Source: JASEFH01 sp034679905 (GTDB taxonomy: Archaea > Halobacteriota > Methanomicrobia > Methanomicrobiales > JACTUA01). From it: a DNA stretch of 21,517 nucleotides. Location: the NCBI GenBank assembly GCA_034679905.1, contig JAXDAH010000124.1:1-21517 (forward strand). Reading direction: 5' to 3'. Within the stretch, counting starts at the first letter, position 1, and every line of letters starts with the position of its first letter. Both the position numbers and the translations under genes were made by a program. The notes below the pieces were generated by a model that saw nothing but the letters and a program-made list of their open reading frames with translations, was not told where the DNA came from and did no database searches. This document shows, in pieces, positions 1 through 7,226 of the stretch.

Positions 1-74
1 CGCTCGTCCCGCAGATAGGATAATACCGCGTCGACGGAGAAGTCCTCCTTGCGGATCTCGATCGTCCCGTGCAT
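1..74 (-). CDS. moaE: Molybdopterin synthase catalytic subunit MoaE, 5' fragment
   Basis: Only the first 24 codons are inside the window; the gene runs off the left edge. The start ATG lies three bases after the moaD stop. The visible N-terminus reads MHGTIEIRKEDFSVD, which resembles the N-terminal strand of archaeal MoaE proteins (I-x-I-x-x-E-D-F-S-V-D). MoaE is the large subunit of molybdopterin synthase; it uses thiocarboxylated MoaD to put the dithiolene sulfurs onto precursor Z. The tight spacing to moaD is strong context. The call rests on a short stretch plus that position, so a different MoaD partner cannot be fully excluded. The product would supply the pterin cofactor that the two FdhA subunits further right require (inference). 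Confidence 0.65.
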   Translation of the reverse strand, partial: MHGTIEIRKEDFSVDAVLSYLRDE

Positions 75-77
75 CCC

Positions 78-356
78 CTAGCCTCCCGCAACCGGGGGGA
101 AGATCGCAATCTCGTCCCCCTCAGAAAGCCCGGTCTGCAGACCATCGTAGGTATCGATGTGCCGCCGATTCCGCATGACGATCACGTAGTCTCGGAGCGC
201 TCCCTGCTCGTCGTAGATCGCCTCGTCGAATGCGGGATGCAGTACGGCGAGGTGATCCAGCAGCTTCCTCACCGTCCATCCCTCTGCGATCTCGACCTCC
301 TGATCCCTGCCGATGATCTCGGCAAACCGTGCAAACGCCCTGACACGAACCTTCAT
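78..356 (-). CDS. moaD: MoaD/ThiS-family sulfur carrier (molybdopterin synthase small subunit)
   Basis: The 92-residue protein has the size and shape of a ubiquitin-like sulfur carrier. It opens with MKVRVRAFARFAEI and ends in FPPVAGG, the exposed Gly-Gly tail that is adenylated and thiocarboxylated in this family. The conserved middle (TVRKLLDHL, then EGDEIAIFPPVAGG) fits MoaD better than ThiS because of the F-P-P-V-A-G-G ending. The next gene on the same strand, three bases on, looks like moaE. The start ATG is preceded by a purine-rich GGGGGAGAA stretch that could act as a ribosome binding site. The 192 bases between this gene and tfuA hold no convincing gene; a 14-codon ATG frame ends just before the moaD start and is probably chance. 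Confidence 0.88.
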   Translation of the reverse strand: MKVRVRAFARFAEIIGRDQEVEIAEGWTVRKLLDHLAVLHPAFDEAIYDEQGALRDYVIVMRNRRHIDTYDGLQTGLSEGDEIAIFPPVAGG

Positions 357-548
357 CCGTTCTCCCCCATCACCGCCGGTCCGGGAAGATGCGAACCCAG
401 ACCGTATCTGTCATCGAGCCGATATCAGCCTTATCCCGATACTCCGGATCGCGGTCCCGACGATCCCCTCCGAGAATCCTCCCCGCGATCCCGCATAAGG
501 GCGGCAGCAGACGAATCCCGCAGGGAAGGTATCCTTGCCCGACAGGCC

Positions 549-1202
549 CTATCCCTCCCCCGCGATCTCGGCGATTCTCTGCAGGGCCGCTATCGCATCT
601 TCCCTCTTCAGATCCCTGCAGTCGGTCTCAAGAAAACGGCGGAACCGCTCCAGGGATCCGGAATCGATTCGATCGCCGGCGGCGCGCAGCATCGCGGCAT
701 AGGTCCGACGGGGAAAATAGAGATCCCGGGCTGCTGCCAGGAGGACCTTCCCCTCTTCGGGATCCAGAACACCCTGCTCCACCGCCCGCCCCAGGTTGTA
801 GCGGATGTTGATCAGGGGCTCGGAGAGCGGCTGGAGCGAGAGCGGATCGAAGCTCAGGGCGACCTCGTCGTCGGACTCGACGACAGCGGAGCGGTAGAGC
901 GTATAGATCTCCCCGACACCCTCCATCCCGAACCCATCCAGCTCCGCCGCCCGAAGCGCGCCCATGCTGGAGGCCCCGATCACGCGCACGCCGCGGCGGA
1001 GAACCGACAGGATCTCGCGATGCGCTACGGAGCAGTCCTGGAAGAAGACCCCGTCGATGAGCCCGATGATGCCGGCCCCGTCTTCCGCAGCCTTCAGGAT
1101 ATCGCCCCGTTTCGCCGGCGGGCGGTAATCGGCCGGCAGGATCTGCCGTGCCTCCTCAGGATCCAGGCTCGGGCCGAGAAAGACGACGACTCCTGACCGC
1201 AC
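549..1202 (-). CDS. tfuA: TfuA-related McrA-glycine thioamidation protein
   Basis: TfuA proteins partner with YcaO enzymes; in methanogens the pair installs the thioglycine in the alpha subunit of methyl-coenzyme M reductase, with TfuA thought to help deliver sulfide. The core opens with VVVFLGPSLDPEEAR, the usual TfuA N-terminal strand and loop. It continues with DCSVAHREILSVLRRGVRV and GASSMGALRAAELDGFGMEGVGEIY, the most conserved block of the family. I chose the GTG at 1202, giving 217 residues, because AGAGAGGTG lies just upstream and the homologous core begins four codons later. An ATG at 1241 would add 13 residues. Either start overlaps the 3' end of ycaO (47 bases for the GTG), which implies translational coupling. 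Confidence 0.85.
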   Translation of the reverse strand: MRSGVVVFLGPSLDPEEARQILPADYRPPAKRGDILKAAEDGAGIIGLIDGVFFQDCSVAHREILSVLRRGVRVIGASSMGALRAAELDGFGMEGVGEIYTLYRSAVVESDDEVALSFDPLSLQPLSEPLINIRYNLGRAVEQGVLDPEEGKVLLAAARDLYFPRRTYAAMLRAAGDRIDSGSLERFRRFLETDCRDLKREDAIAALQRIAEIAGEG

Positions 1203-2385
1203 TCCTGCACCTCTCTCCCATCCTCTCCCCATCCATCGCATAGACCTCGAGGCCGGGGACGATCACGCGGACCACGGGGATACCGACCTCCTCCCGGGTC
1301 AGATCCGTCACGATCACCCGCTCGACTCCCCGCTGCTGCAGGTGCCGAAGGAGAAGCCGGATATCCGTCAGGAAATCGTCGCTGTCAAAGGAGGGTATTT
1401 CGGAGCAGTCCCTCTCGGTGCGGACCTCGAACCAGTGGCGATTCATCCTCTTGGTCCTCTCGTAGCCGATCTTCTTCCTGATGTCCGCAACATCGGTATC
1501 CTCACGGGCACCGTGGATCTGTGTCAGGCGGCTCTGTGCGACCTCTGTCAGGGCCCGGATCATGGCGACCTGTGCGTTCGTATGGGTTCCCATGCCGATG
1601 GTGAGAAGCGCCGGATCTTTGAGGAGGATATCGTCTGCCACCGCAGCGAACGTCGGGATGCCGATATCGCTGGAGATATCCCGCAGCACGACGGGGACCC
1701 CGGCTCTCTCGAACTTCTGCAGAAATCCTGCAATCAACGGATCGGTGATGGTGCGGACGACAGGGCCCGTATTGCGGCTCACCTCCACAATCGACCAGGC
1801 ATCCCGCTCGATCACCTCTGCAAGACCGTGAAATACCGCCTCTTCAAGAGTATTGCCCGATGCGAGACCGTTGGTGTTGGTGCGGAAGAGGCGGTTGTAC
1901 CGGGCGGCCAGGGGATGGAATACGGCATGGGCAGGTACAAAGATCTCCTCCTCCTGCAGGATGTCGTAGCCCTTCACCCACGGTACCGTCAGGTCGGGAT
2001 CCGTGCGGGATGGCAGGATCAGGGCGCGGGGATCCAGTGCGTTCTCTGTCCGTGCGATCGCCGAATAGGCAGAACTCGGAAGGACCCGCCCATCGGCCTC
2101 AGCCGAGAAACGCTCGATCCCCTCCATCATCGCCGATATCCTGGCTTCGATGGGTGTCGCCCCTTTGCCGTTGTAGACCGTTATCGCACCCTCTTCGGCC
2201 GAAGGACGGATGCTGGAGAATACGGGGATTCCGATCCGATCGAGACTGGTGATGTCCGCGACGCGGGTGATGCCGGCGCTGACCATCTTCCCCTCGATGC
2301 GTTTCAAGGTCTCTTCTGGAGGATATGCACGGTGCGTATCCTCCTTATATCCTTTCTTGCAGGGCCGCAGGTGCATGGATGTCAT
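1156..2385 (-). CDS. ycaO: YcaO-type McrA-glycine thioamidation enzyme (methanogenesis marker protein 1)
   Basis: YcaO enzymes activate a peptide backbone amide with ATP; with TfuA the methanogen version converts a glycine of McrA to thioglycine. The 409-residue protein shows the ATP/Mg-binding elements of the fold: EGIER at 88-92, TNGLASGNT at 171-179, EVIERD at 190-195 and RALTEVAQSR at 277-286. It lacks the long N-terminal cyclodehydratase partner domain, as expected for the thioamidation clade. The N-terminus (KKGYKEDTHRAYPPEETL) is typical of marker protein 1. ATG codons at 2385 and 2376 are both possible starts; neither has an obvious Shine-Dalgarno. A TATA box lies about 70 bases upstream. 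The gene leads a minus-strand run with tfuA and possibly moaD-moaE. Confidence 0.93.
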   Translation of the reverse strand: MTSMHLRPCKKGYKEDTHRAYPPEETLKRIEGKMVSAGITRVADITSLDRIGIPVFSSIRPSAEEGAITVYNGKGATPIEARISAMMEGIERFSAEADGRVLPSSAYSAIARTENALDPRALILPSRTDPDLTVPWVKGYDILQEEEIFVPAHAVFHPLAARYNRLFRTNTNGLASGNTLEEAVFHGLAEVIERDAWSIVEVSRNTGPVVRTITDPLIAGFLQKFERAGVPVVLRDISSDIGIPTFAAVADDILLKDPALLTIGMGTHTNAQVAMIRALTEVAQSRLTQIHGAREDTDVADIRKKIGYERTKRMNRHWFEVRTERDCSEIPSFDSDDFLTDIRLLLRHLQQRGVERVIVTDLTREEVGIPVVRVIVPGLEVYAMDGERMGERCRSAVRSRRLSRPEPGS

Positions 2386-2455
2386 CTCGAGCAGTGAAAA
2401 GGTAGAGGAGCTGCGTCGTTCTCAACGGGCTATTCCAGATGTATGTTCGGACCTC

Positions 2456-2465
2456 ATTTATACTT
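2456..2465 (-). promoter_or_regulatory. TATA box for ycaO-tfuA
   Basis: On the minus strand the sequence reads AAGTATAAAT, a good archaeal TATA element. Transcription starting about 25 bases downstream would begin near 2432 and leave a leader of about 45 bases before the ycaO ATG. The assignment is by sequence and spacing only. Confidence 0.5.
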
Positions 2466-2669
2466 ACTGGAGACGGGGGATGGGCGGGGTCGGAGCGAAT
2501 TCGCGGGAGATGCCCTTCTGGTTGCCGATTGCATTCGTCCTCTGCCCGAAGGGGGTGTCGCAACAACGCCTGGCTGACGATCGAGGTTGCGGTTGCCCTC
2601 CTGAACTGCAAGATGCGTTCCAGGACATCCGCAGGGTATTTAGCTCGGCAAGCAGCTCTTCAAAGACCG

Positions 2670-2774
2670 CTATCCTATGACAGACGCCTCCAGAATGCTG
2701 TTGAACCGCCTCATGCAGTCGGAGTCGAGCGGAACTCCCCGGTAAATCCTCCGGCCATGCTGCCAGCAGGACAC
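2670..2774 (-). CDS. Possible 34-residue Cys/His mini-protein
   Basis: A GTG-started frame of 34 codons encodes a peptide with CWQHG at residues 3-7 and DSDC at 17-20, separated by RRIYRGVPL. The C-x2-H and D-x2-C spacing resembles a degenerate zinc knuckle, and the tail (MRRFNSILEAS) looks helical. GAAGGTC sits a few bases before the GTG. A TATA-like ATTATACC lies about 35 bases upstream on the same strand (forward 2810-2817), consistent with a very short leader. I do not recognise a named family, and the frame could be chance. The frame stays open further upstream but without family features. Function unknown. Confidence 0.25.
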   Translation of the reverse strand: MSCWQHGRRIYRGVPLDSDCMRRFNSILEASVIG

Positions 2775-2885
2775 ATGACCTTCGGCTGAAGACCCCCTCC
2801 CCTGAAAAGGTATAATCGATAACAGTTCTCTTATCCTCGGGTAGAACCCGCGAGGTGGGCTACAACGCTCAGAACAGACGCAGGG

Positions 2886-2913
2886 GGCAGGCACCTGCCG
2901 CTTACCCGGCAGG
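2886..2913. repeat. Three-segment competing hairpins
   Basis: Three short segments lie in a row: GGCAGG (2886-2891), CCTGCCG (2894-2900) and CGGCAGG (2907-2913). The middle one can pair with the third (seven perfect pairs, six-base loop) or partly with the first (about five pairs, four-base loop), so the two folds exclude each other. An octamer ACGCTCAG occurs on both sides of the array (around 2867 and 2914). Whether the region is transcribed is unknown. Confidence 0.4.
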
Positions 2914-3176
2914 ACGCTCAGGGATAGCTCCGGGATCCGAGCCCGATAGTCATTTATAGTAGGATCCCGATGGAGAGAGGGCCAAGAGGGATTCCATCTG
3001 GCGTCAGAACCCGATGCCGCTTCTCCCGAATTGCAGCACCGGAGCCTGACGGCCGCAGACCGGATCGGGTTGGTGGAAGAAGGTCCATCGCCGAAGGGGG
3101 GCATATAGATCTCAAGCTACCGCTCATTCGCGGGCCGGACTTGCCATCCCTCGGATCCCACGCGGAGGTATCATGC

Positions 3177-3401
3177 ATGGTTAAAGTGGAGATCGATCGC
3201 CCGGGGTGCATCAGCTGCGCAGCCTGCTGGACAACCTGCCCCGACGTGTTCGAGGAGAATCCGCAGGACACGCTCAGCCAGATCAGAGAGGAGTATCGGA
3301 CCGATTCCGATAATGGCAGAGGGGATGTCCCGGAGGATCAGGAGGGCTGTGTTCGCGAGGCAGCGGATCTCTGTCCGACACAGGTGATTCTGGTCGAGTG
3401 A
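3177..3401 (+). CDS. Single [4Fe-4S] ferredoxin
   Basis: The 74-residue protein is a small electron carrier of the cytoplasm. Cysteines at 11, 14 and 17 form CISCAAC, and C66 followed by proline (LCPTQVI) supplies the fourth cluster ligand. C21 (TTCPDVFEE) and C58 (GCVREAADLCP) are placed where Pyrococcus-type ferredoxins carry a structural disulfide in place of a second cluster. The start at 3177 is favoured because GGAGGT ends seven bases upstream; a second ATG four bases earlier is out of frame. A CATATAG element about 70 bases upstream may be the promoter. The gene stands alone between long non-coding stretches, so its redox partner cannot be inferred from neighbours. Confidence 0.88.
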   Translation: MVKVEIDRPGCISCAACWTTCPDVFEENPQDTLSQIREEYRTDSDNGRGDVPEDQEGCVREAADLCPTQVILVE

Positions 3402-4125
3402 GCCACGGCCTCAACGGAAAAACCAGTGAGAGCAGGCGCTGATTCGGGCCCAAACATCTCGATCCCGTATGCATCCGATCTGACGGTCGCTTCATCCCAT
3501 AGTCGTATTCTGCGGTCCCCTGCATGGGCTTGGAAAGCCGGCAGCTTTCACTGACAGGGCACCCATTCTGCATCGTAGCTCCAAAGATATTGCAGGAAAG
3601 ATACGGTTTCAGGTTCCACTTCTCACCGTGCCTCAAGAACTACATATCCTCATGATATATGCCAGCTCGGGGGTGCTCTGTGCTTGCCGCACGGAGCTGG
3701 GAAAGGTGCATCTCGCCATCCCCGATAGTCCCTGTACCAGAGATGCAACGTCTCGCCAGCACCGGCCCCGCTGCGTCTCCGTGTAGCACTCCCACGAGGA
3801 GAGTCTCTTCACCACATACCCGAGGCGAGCCGGGATGCGTCCCAATCCCGTCCCCTCGGGCAGGCCGGTACGGCGTATGCGCATTCGCAAGGGACGGTCG
3901 CCGTTCTTCGCACGATCTATTTCAGATGCCACCGATCTCTGCAGCCGGATCCGGAGGTTTCTCGCCTGGAATGCAGATTTCGCCTTGAGACGGCAGAATA
4001 TCCCCTGGCAGGAATTGTATACGTCGATGCTTCCGCCTTCTTCATCCGCACGGCATTCGCCGGGGCCATAGCGCGCGGACAGCTTCCCGCTCCTCCAAAC
4101 CCGGACGGGTCCTCTTCGACCATAA
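3402..4125. other. Long intergenic stretch without a recognised gene
   Basis: About 720 bases lie between the ferredoxin gene and the acetyl-CoA synthetase promoter. Open frames exist on both strands, for example minus 3633-3932 and the minus TTG-started frame ending inside the ferredoxin gene. None shows a recognisable motif, convincing ribosome binding site or promoter. The minus-strand frame around 3480-3636 has four cysteines in about 20 residues and could be a decayed small gene, but I cannot support it. No tRNA or tandem repeat array was seen. Confidence 0.45.
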
Positions 4126-4135
4126 CCTATAAAAA
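4126..4135 (+). promoter_or_regulatory. TATA box for acetyl-CoA synthetase
   Basis: CCTATAAAAA lies 41-50 bases before the start codon. A start of transcription about 25 bases downstream would fall near 4158, inside an imperfect tandem decamer (4141-4160), leaving a short leader with the GGTGG ribosome binding site. Confidence 0.55.
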
Positions 4136-4175
4136 CAACTATTGATAATGATTAATAATGTAGGATTGGTGGACC

Positions 4176-6071
4176 ATGGCAAACGAGTTCGAGGTGAAAC
4201 TGGTCGGGCAGGAGACAGTGATTGTTCCAGACAGGAGCTATCGTGAGAATGCCTGGGTGAAGAATTATGAGGAGACCTATCAGACGTTTGTCCAGGATCC
4301 GGAGGGATTCTGGGACGAGATTGCGCAGGAGCTGGACTGGTTCGCGCCCTATGATCGGGTGAGGGAGTGGAAGTATCCCTATGCCCGGTGGTTCGTGAAC
4401 GGCAAACTCAACATCACCCACAACTGCCTGGACCGTCACGCCCTCGGAGAACGCTCCAACAGGGTGGCCCTGATCTGGCGGGGGGAGAACGGCGAGGAGC
4501 GGGTCTACACCTACCGCAAGCTCTACCGGGACGTGATGCAGTTTGCCAATGCCTTACTCGACCTCGGGGTGGGGAAAGGCGACCGGGTCTGCATCTACAT
4601 GCCCCTCGTGCCCGAGCAGATCATCGCCATGCTCGCCTGCGCCCGCATCGGGGCGGTGCACAGCGTGGTCTTCGGCGGGTTCGGGGTGACGGCGCTCAAC
4701 CAGCGGATCAACGACGCCGAGACCAAAGTCGTCATCACCGCCGATATCGGCATGCGCCGCGGCAAGATCATCCCCCTGAAGTCGATCGTGGACGAAGCCA
4801 TCGTCAACGCACCCTGCGTGGAGCGGGTGGTTGTGCTGCGGCGCGGGGAGCCGGCAGTGGAACTGACCGCCGGAAGGGAAGTGGACTTCTACGAGATCCT
4901 GCAGAAGGCGCCCCGGGAGTGCCCGCCGGAGGTGATGGATGCGGAGGATCCGCTCTTCATCCTCTACACCAGCGGGTCGACCGGTGCCCCGAAGGGCGTC
5001 GTGCACACCTGCGGCGGCTACATGGTCGGCGCCTACTATACCTCCAAGTACGTCTTCGATATCAAGGAGAAGGACGTCTACTGGTGCACCGCGGACCCGG
5101 GCTGGATCACGGGCCACTCCTACGTCATCTACGGCCCCCTCGCCGTCGGGGCCACGGTCTTCATCACGGAATGCACGCCGGATCATCCAGACGCGGGGTG
5201 CTGGTGGAGACTGATCGAGGAGCAGGGGATCACCATCTTCTACACCGCCCCGACCGCCATCCGCATGTTCATGCGGCTGGGCGAGGAGTGGCCCAACAGG
5301 TACGACCTCTCCTCCCTCCGCATCCTGGGCTCCGTCGGCGAGCCCCTCAACCCCGAAGCCTTTGAGTGGTTCTACCATACCATCGGGAAGGATCGGTGTC
5401 CCATCTGCGACACCTGGTGGCAGACCGAGACCGGCATGCACATGATCACCACCATGGTCGGGGAGAGGATGCGGCCGGGATTTGCCGGAAAGCCGCTGCC
5501 CGGCATCCTCGCCGACGTGGTGGACAAGGCGGGCAACCCCGTCGCACCCGGCAGCGGGGGATTCCTGGTGATCAAGGAGCCCTGGCCCGCCATGTTCCGC
5601 ACGGTCTACAGGAACGACGAACGCTACAGGAAGTACTGGACGACCATCCCCAATCACTACACGGCCGGCGATCTCGCCGTGAAGGACAAAGATGGTTACA
5701 TCATGGTGCTCGGACGGGCAGACGACATCATCGTCATCGCCGGCCACAATATCGGCACCGCCGAGGTGGAGAGCGCCCTCGTCTCCCACCAGGCGGTGGC
5801 GGAAGCCGCCGTCATCGGGAAACCCGATCCGATGAAGGGCAACGTTATCAAGGCGTTCGTCATCCTGCGGGACGGGAATAAGCCCAGCGACAAGCTCACC
5901 TCGGATCTGCTCCACCACGTGCGGATGACGCTCGGGCCCATCGCCATGCCCTCCGCGATCGAGTACGTGACCCAGCTCCCCAAGACCCGCTCCGGCAAGA
6001 TCATGCGGCGGGTGCTGAAGGCCAAAGAGATGGGCATGGATCCGGGCGATATATCCACGCTGGAGGAATAG
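4176..6071 (+). CDS. acs: AMP-forming acetyl-CoA synthetase
   Basis: This cytoplasmic enzyme activates acetate with ATP and CoA through an acetyl-adenylate, giving acetyl-CoA for biosynthesis in a methanogen that needs acetate as carbon. At 631 residues it is near full family length. The phosphate-binding loop YTSGSTGAPKG is at 264-274, and WWQTETG at 414-420 contains the tryptophan that closes the acetate pocket. The hinge GRADD is at about 513-517, and KTRSGK at 603-608 carries the catalytic lysine (K608). The motif usually read as SGHR is AGHN here (H524, N525), an unusual change near the adenylate site. GGTGG precedes the ATG by four bases. It is transcribed alone from its own TATA box. 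Propionyl-CoA synthetase or another short-chain acyl specificity is possible but less likely given W414. Confidence 0.93.
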   Translation: MANEFEVKLVGQETVIVPDRSYRENAWVKNYEETYQTFVQDPEGFWDEIAQELDWFAPYDRVREWKYPYARWFVNGKLNITHNCLDRHALGERSNRVALIWRGENGEERVYTYRKLYRDVMQFANALLDLGVGKGDRVCIYMPLVPEQIIAMLACARIGAVHSVVFGGFGVTALNQRINDAETKVVITADIGMRRGKIIPLKSIVDEAIVNAPCVERVVVLRRGEPAVELTAGREVDFYEILQKAPRECPPEVMDAEDPLFILYTSGSTGAPKGVVHTCGGYMVGAYYTSKYVFDIKEKDVYWCTADPGWITGHSYVIYGPLAVGATVFITECTPDHPDAGCWWRLIEEQGITIFYTAPTAIRMFMRLGEEWPNRYDLSSLRILGSVGEPLNPEAFEWFYHTIGKDRCPICDTWWQTETGMHMITTMVGERMRPGFAGKPLPGILADVVDKAGNPVAPGSGGFLVIKEPWPAMFRTVYRNDERYRKYWTTIPNHYTAGDLAVKDKDGYIMVLGRADDIIVIAGHNIGTAEVESALVSHQAVAEAAVIGKPDPMKGNVIKAFVILRDGNKPSDKLTSDLLHHVRMTLGPIAMPSAIEYVTQLPKTRSGKIMRRVLKAKEMGMDPGDISTLEE

Positions 6072-6120
6072 CCCCCTCACGCTCTTTTCAGGTCAGCCGA
6101 TCCCCTCCGCAAGCGAGTCA

Positions 6121-6128
6121 TTTATATA
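6121..6128 (+). promoter_or_regulatory. TATA box for tbp, probably giving a leaderless transcript
   Basis: TTTATATA lies 24-31 bases before the tbp start codon, so transcription would start almost at the ATG. No Shine-Dalgarno sequence is present, in agreement with a leaderless mRNA. A second TATA-like string, CTTTATAC, sits at about 6143-6150, next to the ATG and too close to act as a core promoter for the full gene. Confidence 0.6.
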
Positions 6129-6151
6129 CTGTCCTGTGGCATCTTTATACC

Positions 6152-6706
6152 ATGAAAGCCGAAGAGTCACTGAAGATCGAAAATATCGTGGCTTCTGCAA
6201 AAGTCAGCGATCATCTGGATCTCCCCACCCTTGCATCCAAGATTAAGGATGCAGAATACAATAAGAAGCGATTTCCCGGTGTCGTTCTGCGGATGCAGGA
6301 GCCAAAGATTGCCGCCCTCGTATTCGGAAGCGGGAAGGTCGTCCTGACGGGGGCAAAGAGCATCGATAGCCTCAACCAGGGGCTCGAGATCCTCGGGAGG
6401 CAGCTGAAGTCGCTCGGGATCGAGATCCCCGAGAATCTGACCTACAAGATCCAGAACATCGTCACCTCCGCCGACCTGGGTTCGCCGATCAATCTCAACA
6501 AGATCGCCGTCGGGTTCAACCTGGAGCGGATCGAGTACGAACCCGAACAGTTTCCAGGCCTGGTCTACCGCCTCGAGGACCCAAAGGTCGTGGTGCTGCT
6601 CTTCGGCTCCGGTAAACTGATCATCACGGGCGGAAAGAAGCCAGAAGATGCAAGGAAAGCAGTAAACAAAATTCTGTCCGATTTAACCAACCTCGGCCTC
6701 ATCTAG
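6152..6706 (+). CDS. tbp: TATA-binding protein (TBP)
   Basis: The general transcription factor that recognises TATA boxes and recruits TFB and RNA polymerase. The 184 residues form the two direct repeats of the TBP saddle. The first repeat (about residues 6-92) contains FPGVVLRMQEPK and LVFGSGKVVLTG; the second (about 97-184) contains FPGLVYRLEDPK and LLFGSGKLIITG. Length and repeat structure match archaeal TBP with almost no N-terminal extension. The protein ends without the very acidic tail of some archaeal homologues. It follows acs on the same strand after about 80 bases but has its own TATA box. Confidence 0.97.
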   Translation: MKAEESLKIENIVASAKVSDHLDLPTLASKIKDAEYNKKRFPGVVLRMQEPKIAALVFGSGKVVLTGAKSIDSLNQGLEILGRQLKSLGIEIPENLTYKIQNIVTSADLGSPINLNKIAVGFNLERIEYEPEQFPGLVYRLEDPKVVVLLFGSGKLIITGGKKPEDARKAVNKILSDLTNLGLI

Positions 6707-6770
6707 ACAGGATTCCCTCCCATCTTCTCAACATATAATCAAGGAGAATCCAGAGGGGAGATCGGAGGGT

Positions 6771-6812
6771 TTATTATTAGAATAAAAATTTAAAATAATA
6801 ATATATTTATAG
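6771..6812 (+). promoter_or_regulatory. Promoter of the small regulator gene with an upstream inverted repeat
   Basis: TTATTATT (6771-6778) and AATAATAA (6794-6801) are exact inverted repeats separated by 15 bases. They lead straight into the AT-rich TATA element ATATATTTATAG (6801-6812). Transcription would start near 6832, leaving a short leader that carries GAGGGTG before the ATG at 6852. A factor bound to the repeat would contact or block the TATA/BRE region, so autoregulation by the encoded helix-turn-helix protein is an obvious possibility (inference). Confidence 0.45.
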
Positions 6813-6851
6813 TCCGATTTTAGAAATTAATGATATGCTGAGGGTGCATTC

Positions 6852-7226
6852 ATGAGGTCCGATAAAGTAATGTATTTTACGCAGAAGGAGGACGAGCTGG
6901 CAAACCTCTTAATCGGCCTCGGTATGAAGCGGAACGTGGCAAAGGTGCTGGTCTACCTGGCCCGTGTACCCGAAGCGACCTCACGCGATATCGAACGGGG
7001 GACCGATCTCCGCCAGCCGGAGGTGAGCATCGCGATGCGGTTTTTAAAAGAGAGCTTCTGGGTGGAGAGCCGGGAGAGCAAGGCGGACAGCAAGGGAAGG
7101 CCGGTGAAGATCTACCAGCTCGTCCGCCGCATCGAGGACATCATGGACAGCATCGAGAAGGACAAGCAGCGTGAGGCGAAGAGCCAGCTCGATCTGATTA
7201 ACAAGGTGCGGGAGTATATCGTCTAA
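6852..7226 (+). CDS. Small winged-helix transcriptional regulator
   Basis: The 124-residue protein looks like a single winged helix-turn-helix domain with a C-terminal helix. Residues about 20-70 (GLGMKRNVAKVLVYLARV, then TSRDIERGTDLRQPEVSIAMRFL) form the HTH. The wing follows at about 78-95 (SKGRPVKIYQL), and a charged, possibly dimerising helix covers 97-124. The pattern is of the TrmB/MarR/ArsR-like archaeal regulators; no metal- or ligand-binding residues stand out. The start at 6852 has GAGGGTG about six bases upstream; a second ATG at codon 7 is possible. Its TAA overlaps the rpiA stop on the other strand by two bases, so the genes converge with no space for a terminator. The target is unknown. 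Confidence 0.75.
   Translation: MRSDKVMYFTQKEDELANLLIGLGMKRNVAKVLVYLARVPEATSRDIERGTDLRQPEVSIAMRFLKESFWVESRESKADSKGRPVKIYQLVRRIEDIMDSIEKDKQREAKSQLDLINKVREYIV

Larger units (their letters stand above)
2386..3176. other. Long intergenic stretch without a recognised gene
   Basis: This 791-base stretch separates minus-strand ycaO from plus-strand ferredoxin. Long open frames exist on both strands but overlap one another, have no recognisable family features, and look like chance frames of GC-rich DNA. The parts with some signal are the ycaO promoter, a 34-codon minus-strand frame (2670-2774), competing hairpins at 2886-2913, TTTATAG at 2953-2959 and CATATAG near 3102-3108. The last could serve as the ferredoxin promoter with a leader of roughly 45 bases. 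No tRNA-like T-arm was seen. Confidence 0.5.

Noticed and set aside
69..1196. A 375-codon plus-strand frame at the left edge
   Set aside because: Antisense shadow of moaD and tfuA, with no recognisable domain.
2820..2960. tRNA-like look of GGGTAGAACCCGCGAGG and nearby hairpins
   Set aside because: No T-loop consensus, anticodon arm or acceptor pairing could be assembled on either strand.
3633..3932. A 99-codon minus-strand frame before acs
   Set aside because: No motif, ribosome binding site, promoter or family resemblance; overlaps an equally featureless plus-strand frame.
4554..6080. A 508-codon minus-strand open frame antisense to acetyl-CoA synthetase
   Set aside because: Its composition (rich in H, G, D, V) is what GC-rich codon bias produces on the opposite strand, and the plus-strand Acs is unmistakable.
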